A stretch of DNA of 12,386 nt from an uncultured Sneathia sp. (GTDB lineage: Bacteria > Fusobacteriota > Fusobacteriia > Fusobacteriales > Leptotrichiaceae), in the NCBI GenBank assembly GCA_902494065.1, contig CABURZ010000033.1:1-12386 (forward strand), written 5' to 3'. The notes beneath the pieces were generated by a model. The model was not told where the DNA came from, did no database searches, and saw only the letters and a program-made list of their open reading frames with translations. Of this stretch, positions 8,503-12,386 are shown in pieces. Position 1 is the first letter of the stretch. Each line of letters begins with the position of its first letter. The position numbers were made by a program, and so were the translations under genes.

Positions 8503-9291
8503 ATGAAAATAAAAGTAGTTTATATGGACGTTGATGATACGATAATGCGTAATCATGATTTTAGAAGTATAACAAAAGAATTACGATATCAAATAGAAAG
8601 ATTAAAAGATAAAGGAATTAAAATTAGAATTGCAACTGGAAGAACTTATGCTTCAGCTAAAAGGATATTGAATGAGCTTGAAATTGATGATACAACAATT
8701 TTGTATAATGGAGCACTTGCAAGAGATAAATTTGGTAATATAGTGTATGAAGAAAGCTTGAATAAGGAAAAAATAAATAAATTAATAGATTTATCAAGAG
8801 AAATGAAAATACATTTAAATCTATATAACAATGAAATAGTTTTTTTTGAAAAAGAAACAGAAATTGTAATGGATTATATAAATAATAACAAAATAGACTA
8901 TAAAGTAATTGATTTAAAGACTATGAAAAAGTCTAATAAAGGGATATTCATGGGTGAGTATGAAGAGCTTTGTAGACTAAAAAATAGAATAGAAACTGAG
9001 ATTGAAGGAGTAACACCAGTATTTTCTAAGCCGTGTTACCTAGAAGTATTATCTAAAGGAGTAAGTAAAGGATCTGCTATTGAGCATGTATGTAAATTAG
9101 AAAAAATAGATTTGAAATATGTTATGGCATTTGGAGATCAATGGAATGATTATAACATGTTGAAAAATGTAGGTTATGGATATTTAATGGGAAATGCACA
9201 AGAAGATTTAAAAGAGCAGTTTCCAAATGACAGAATAACAGAAACTTGTGAAGAAAACGGAGTTGCTAATAGATTAGCAGAAATTGATTGA
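8503..9291 (+). CDS. Cof-type HAD-IIB family phosphatase
   Basis: 262 residues, a typical length. HAD motif I is DVDDT (D9 nucleophile, D11 acid/base), motif II is ATGR (T45), motif III is K189 in GVSKGSA, and motif IV is GDQWNDYNM (D212, D216). A C2-type cap occupies about 80-185, which places it with the Cof/YidA/YbiV sugar-phosphate phosphatases. Such enzymes dephosphorylate sugar phosphates or other small phosphate esters in the cytoplasm, often promiscuously. It is the last structural gene of the operon, with SD AAGGTGG 9 nt before the ATG and 15 bp after the permease. Together with the phosphodiesterase at 4917 it suggests that the imported compound carries a phosphoester. No convincing terminator follows, so some transcripts may continue into the repressor gene. 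Confidence 0.92.
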   Translation: MKIKVVYMDVDDTIMRNHDFRSITKELRYQIERLKDKGIKIRIATGRTYASAKRILNELEIDDTTILYNGALARDKFGNIVYEESLNKEKINKLIDLSREMKIHLNLYNNEIVFFEKETEIVMDYINNNKIDYKVIDLKTMKKSNKGIFMGEYEELCRLKNRIETEIEGVTPVFSKPCYLEVLSKGVSKGSAIEHVCKLEKIDLKYVMAFGDQWNDYNMLKNVGYGYLMGNAQEDLKEQFPNDRITETCEENGVANRLAEID

Positions 9292-9301
9292 AATAATAAA
9301 A

Positions 9302-9330
9302 TTGTTTTTTTTTAAAAGTTGTGTTAAAAT
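9302..9330 (+). promoter_or_regulatory. Promoter of the LacI-family regulator gene
   Basis: TTGTTT (9302-9307), a 17-bp spacer and TAAAAT (9325-9330, 5/6), directly preceded by TGT, an extended -10. Transcription should start near 9337, giving a leader of about 27 nt. No GGTAAACGATTT-like operator is present here, so autoregulation is not indicated by the sequence. Confidence 0.6.
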
Positions 9331-9363
9331 TTCTATGAGAAAATTGAGAAAGAATGTGGATAT

Positions 9364-10344
9364 ATGACAATAAAAGATATTGCAAATATTGCAGGAGTTT
9401 CTGTTAAAACTGTTTCAAAAACTATAAATAATAAATCTGGTGTTAAACGTGAAACTCGTGATAGAATTTTGAAAATAATGGAAGAAAATAATTATAGTAT
9501 TAATTATAATGCAAAAAGATTATCAGAAAGTAAAAGTATGCAAATAGCTATAGTGACTAATATATCTGAAAAATTACCATTAAAAAAGAATTATCTTATT
9601 ATGCAACATATATTAGAAAAGTTAAAAGGCTATACAGCAATTGTTCAAAATTCTGTTAAAGAATTACAAACTAATCCTTATGGAGGCATAGCAAGGGGAT
9701 ATTATGATGGTATAATTTTACTAAATCCTAAAGATTTATCTTCTATTGATTATGTTCAAAAGTCTGGTATACCTTTTGTTATATCAGGTGTAGATGAAAA
9801 TTGTAGTTGTGTAGGAACAAACCAAAGAGAAAGTGCATATATTGCAGTAAATCATTTATGTTCACTAGGTTGTAATAGTATATATTTTTTGTTAGACACA
9901 AAAAAAACACTAACAGCTAAAGAGAAAATATTAGGCTACAAAATGGGACTAGAGCACAATGGTATTAAGCTTGATAAAAGTAAAATTTTAGATAATTATT
10001 TTAAATCAGAAGATGTAGAGCAATTTATTAAAACAATGTATTATATGAAAAAACTACCAGATGCAATATTAATAGATTCTGATTTTCCAGCATTTGGAGC
10101 TATAAGGGCAATAAAAAAATTAAAAATAAAGTGCCCAGAAGAGTTGAAAATTATTACATTTGGAAATACATATATGTGTTCTGAAGTAAGCCCAAGTTTA
10201 ACATCAATAAAGCAAAATTTTGAGTTGATAGCAGAAAAATTAATTGAAATTTTATTGAAGAAAATAAATGATAAAGATAATATAGATAATGAAAGTTATA
10301 CTATACCAGCAGAATTAATTGTGAGAGAATCAACTGTAAAATAA
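9364..10344 (+). CDS. LacI/GalR-family transcriptional regulator
   Basis: 326 residues. The N-terminal helix-turn-helix is TIKDIANIAGVSVKTVSKTI (3-22) and the hinge helix is INYNAKRLSESKS (46-58). From about 60 there is a periplasmic-binding-like effector domain (GYYDGIILLN, FVISGVDEN, YIAVNHLCSLGC, DAILIDSDFPAFGAIRAI, ITFGNTY, SPSLTSIKQN). The length and the MTIKDIA start are canonical. The SD is weak (GTGGA, 3 nt from the ATG), which suggests low expression. It lies 72 bp after the HAD gene with its own promoter. It is the only LacI-type regulator visible, and two LacI-type operators flank the transporter promoter at 3791, so it is probably the local repressor released by a sugar or phosphosugar. 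The effector is unknown; the target is inferred from position. Confidence 0.93.
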   Translation: MTIKDIANIAGVSVKTVSKTINNKSGVKRETRDRILKIMEENNYSINYNAKRLSESKSMQIAIVTNISEKLPLKKNYLIMQHILEKLKGYTAIVQNSVKELQTNPYGGIARGYYDGIILLNPKDLSSIDYVQKSGIPFVISGVDENCSCVGTNQRESAYIAVNHLCSLGCNSIYFLLDTKKTLTAKEKILGYKMGLEHNGIKLDKSKILDNYFKSEDVEQFIKTMYYMKKLPDAILIDSDFPAFGAIRAIKKLKIKCPEELKIITFGNTYMCSEVSPSLTSIKQNFELIAEKLIEILLKKINDKDNIDNESYTIPAELIVRESTVK

Positions 10345-10349
10345 TATAG

Positions 10350-10386
10350 AAAAAACTCTAAAGTTATATAACTATAGAGTTTTTTT
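10350..10386 (+). terminator. Strong Rho-independent terminator after the LacI gene
   Basis: AAAAAACTCTA (10350-10360) pairs perfectly with TAGAGTTTTTT (10375-10385). Inside, AGTTATATAACT (10362-10373) is itself a palindrome that can extend the stem past one A-A mismatch. The run of seven T at 10380-10386 is the U-tract. It starts 5 bp after the stop codon and isolates the upstream operon from the PRD regulator. Confidence 0.9.
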
Positions 10387-10424
10387 ATTAAAATTTTTCA
10401 TAAAATATTGAAAAAATTTGAATC

Positions 10425-10452
10425 TTGAAAATATATGTAATGAAAATATAAT
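10425..10452 (+). promoter_or_regulatory. Promoter of the PRD regulator gene
   Basis: TTGAAA (10425-10430, 5/6), a 16-bp spacer and a perfect TATAAT (10447-10452). The start would be near 10459, leaving only about 14 nt before the ATG, just enough for the SD AAAGGA (10461-10466). This is the best consensus promoter in the window. There is no room for a leader antiterminator hairpin. Confidence 0.75.
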
Positions 10453-10472
10453 AGATAATGAAAGGATAAAAA

Positions 10473-12056
10473 ATGTTATTTAAAAGGAATCTTGATTTAA
10501 TAAACGATATATATGCTAGAACATATAATATAAATGAGTTAGCTAATAAATATAATATATCTGAAAGAATGCTCAGATATGATGTAAATGAAATTAACCA
10601 AATATTTATGAAATATTTTGATAAAACATTTATTGAAATAAAAAATTCAAATATTACAACATTAATTACAAAAGAAATGTGTAATAGTTTAATTTTAAAA
10701 TTACCCATAGATGTATATGGTTTGTCTTCTGTTGAAAGAGAATATCTAATCATTTTAGACATATTGTTATTTACGAATAAATTTAAATTGCAAGAAATAA
10801 GTGAAGCATATTTAGTAAGTAAGGGAACAATAAGACATGCATTAAAAAATATACATTTACAATTTTTGAAATATAAAATATATCTAAAGGTATCATCTAG
10901 TATAGATAAAGGATATAAGTTAATTGCAAAAGAATTAGATATTAGAAAATTTCTAATTAACCATATAAGAGAAGGTGAAATACAAAATGAAAATAATCCA
11001 TTCATCAAAAAATTGATTCAAAGTAAAATAGATAAATTTTCTCTCATATTTGATATAAATCAATCTAAAAATGAAATATTAAAATTATTAAATCAAAATG
11101 AATTAAGTATAAATGATGAAGCATTTGAAATTATTTCATATTATCTATATTTATCTAAAAATAGAAATTATGGAGGCTTCTATATTGATAATGACAGTAT
11201 AGATAATAAATTGTTTTTAACTAATACCAAAGAATATGAATATATTAAAACTAATATTAATGCTGAAAATCTTTGTGAAAATGATGTATTAGTTATTACA
11301 GACTTTTTTATAGGCTTATACAATTTTAATAAAAATTATTCTTTTTTTGCAAACTGGGTACATATTGAACAGTTAGTATTTAATATTTTAAAAAAGTTGA
11401 GCAAGGAATTTAATGTAGACTTTACTAAAGATAGAATTTTAATAAATGAATTTTTACATCATATAAAACCTGCTATTTATAGAATGAGAAATAAATTAAA
11501 ATTGAGTGAAAGCATAGTAGGTCAAGTAATACAGCTATATCCCAACATATATTTTAGTGTTAAAAAAGTAATGGAGCATTTAAAAGAAATAGTTACTATT
11601 GAATTAGATGATGATGAAATTTCATTTATCACAATTATGATAAAAAGGGCATTAAAAAGAAATTCTAAAACAAAAAGATATAAAAATCCTAAAGTTTTAA
11701 TTGTTTGTGGATTTGGTTATTCAAGTTCAAAATTAATATCTGAAAATTTGAGTGAAAATTTTTATGTAGATATAGTAGATACAATACCATATAACAAACT
11801 TCAAAGGTATGAGAATATAAAGGATATTGATCTAATAATAACTACTTTAGATTTCCACTTGCAAACACACGATATTATAAAAGTAAATGCAATTTTTACA
11901 GAAAAAGATATACATAATTTAATAGAGTATGGATTAGTAAAAAGAAATATAAAAATATCTGAAAAAGATTTAATAGATTTTATAGATCATAATAGAAACT
12001 GTTCTACAAAAGAATTAAAGTTAAAAATTAGGAAAAAATTTTGTGGCTATATATAA
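10473..12056 (+). CDS. BglG-family PRD transcriptional regulator with EIIB-like domain, no EIIA
   Basis: 527 residues. A first helix-turn-helix (NELANKYNISERMLRYDVNE, 21-40) and a second (LQEISEAYLVSKGTIRHALK, 106-125) mark a DNA-binding activator of the MtlR/LicR type rather than an RNA-binding antiterminator. PRD1 covers about 195-300, PRD2 about 315-400 (HHIKPAIYRMRNKL, H329/H330) and an EIIB(Gat)-like domain about 406-490 with C412 in VCGFGYSSSK. The EIIA domain that ends most 640-700-residue relatives is missing. PRD1 appears to lack its usual first His (Tyr224 in SYYLYLSKNR), and PRD2 has Met389 where the ITLHF-type His normally stands, so few phosphorylation sites remain. Such proteins control PTS sugar operons through PTS phosphorylation; no PTS gene is visible here. 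The SD is 6 nt before the ATG. The end overlaps the aminotransferase remnant by 14 bp. Confidence 0.85.
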   Translation: MLFKRNLDLINDIYARTYNINELANKYNISERMLRYDVNEINQIFMKYFDKTFIEIKNSNITTLITKEMCNSLILKLPIDVYGLSSVEREYLIILDILLFTNKFKLQEISEAYLVSKGTIRHALKNIHLQFLKYKIYLKVSSSIDKGYKLIAKELDIRKFLINHIREGEIQNENNPFIKKLIQSKIDKFSLIFDINQSKNEILKLLNQNELSINDEAFEIISYYLYLSKNRNYGGFYIDNDSIDNKLFLTNTKEYEYIKTNINAENLCENDVLVITDFFIGLYNFNKNYSFFANWVHIEQLVFNILKKLSKEFNVDFTKDRILINEFLHHIKPAIYRMRNKLKLSESIVGQVIQLYPNIYFSVKKVMEHLKEIVTIELDDDEISFITIMIKRALKRNSKTKRYKNPKVLIVCGFGYSSSKLISENLSENFYVDIVDTIPYNKLQRYENIKDIDLIITTLDFHLQTHDIIKVNAIFTEKDIHNLIEYGLVKRNIKISEKDLIDFIDHNRNCSTKELKLKIRKKFCGYI

Positions 12057-12360
12057 GAAGAGCCAGAAGAGCAAAATTATAAAAATATTTTCTGAAAAAT
12101 TAGATGAAATTGGATTAGAGTATCATGAAATGGAATCTTCATATTTACTTTGGATAAATTTATCTAAAACTAAAAAAGATAGCAAATGGTGGACTAATAG
12201 ATTAAAACAAAAAGGAGTTTTAGTTGAAAATGGTGAAGATTTTGTAGAAAATGGAGAAAAATATATAAGAATAAATTTGGGTATTCCTACAAAATATTTG
12301 GTAGAAGTTTTAAAAATATTGAAAGAAGAATGTAATGAATTTATTGTGGACATTAAGTAA
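12043..12360 (+). pseudogene. C-terminal remnant of a PatB/MalY-type PLP aminotransferase
   Basis: 105 codons from a GTG, 14 bp inside the end of the PRD regulator. The translation matches only the last quarter of class I/II aminotransferases of the PatB/MalY (cystathionine beta-lyase) group: SSYLLWINLSK, KGVLVENGEDF, NGEKYIRINLGIPT and LVEVLKILKEE. Full enzymes are about 390 residues, so the PLP-binding lysine and the large domain are absent and no transaminase or lyase activity is expected. Upstream the frame is closed by TAA at 12022-12024, so no hidden 5' part overlaps the regulator. A weak AGGA lies 9 nt before the GTG, so a peptide could be made, but a degraded gene left by a deletion is more likely. 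Confidence 0.75.
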
Positions 12361-12386
12361 TTTAGAAGTCATAGTATCTATGGAAG

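Noticed and set aside
9285..9325. Terminator after the HAD gene
   Set aside because: There is a ten-T run at 9305-9313 and surrounding positions, but no stable hairpin precedes it; the T-rich stretch is better explained as part of the promoter region of the LacI gene.
10388..11008. A 206-codon open frame on the - strand antisense to the PRD regulator
   Set aside because: It is a low-complexity, Ile/Phe/Leu/Tyr-rich translation, as expected from the reverse complement of AT-rich coding DNA. It has no recognisable domain and lies across an intact gene with its own promoter and terminator.

Overview
The window is extremely AT-rich, uses the standard code (Trp is TGG throughout), has short intergenic gaps and lies entirely on the + strand. 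The codon use, host-glycan lyases and PTS-type regulator suggest a host-associated, low-GC fermentative bacterium. A Leptotrichiaceae-type fusobacterium (Streptobacillus/Sneathia-like) is my best guess, but this is inferred from style only and other AT-rich lineages are possible.

Layout. (1) 1-3704: a glycosaminoglycan (GAG) lyase pair. A heparinase II/III-family lyase runs in from the left edge, and 7 bp after it comes a secreted PL8 (hyaluronate/chondroitin) lyase that keeps the whole catalytic set but lacks the usual C-terminal domain. The pair is closed by a hairpin-plus-U-tract terminator at 3715-3755. (2) 3756-3869: a regulatory island with a sigma70-like promoter flanked by two copies of GGTAAACGATTT; the downstream copy is a near-perfect LacI-type palindrome. 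(3) 3870-9291: a tightly packed operon encoding a solute-binding lipoprotein (broken by a -1 frameshift near its end), a glycerophosphodiester phosphodiesterase, an ABC ATPase, a two-domain fused permease and a Cof-type HAD phosphatase. (4) 9364-10344: a LacI-family repressor with its own promoter and a strong terminator, the obvious candidate to bind the two operators. (5) 10473-12056: a BglG-type PRD regulator with an EIIB-like domain but no EIIA, followed directly by a 105-codon remnant of a PatB/MalY-type aminotransferase at 12043-12360. The last 26 bases show nothing.

How it may work together. The transporter looks like the Fe3+/2-aminoethylphosphonate/sugar-phosphate class of ABC importer, which is often labelled as iron transport. 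Having a phosphodiesterase and a phosphatase inside the same operon argues for an organophosphate substrate (glycerophosphodiester or phosphorylated sugar): import, cleave the diester, then dephosphorylate, under substrate-responsive LacI control. Next to exported GAG lyases this reads as a locus for scavenging host tissue. The functional link between the two halves is inference. No tRNA, rRNA, CRISPR array, insertion sequence or origin was seen.
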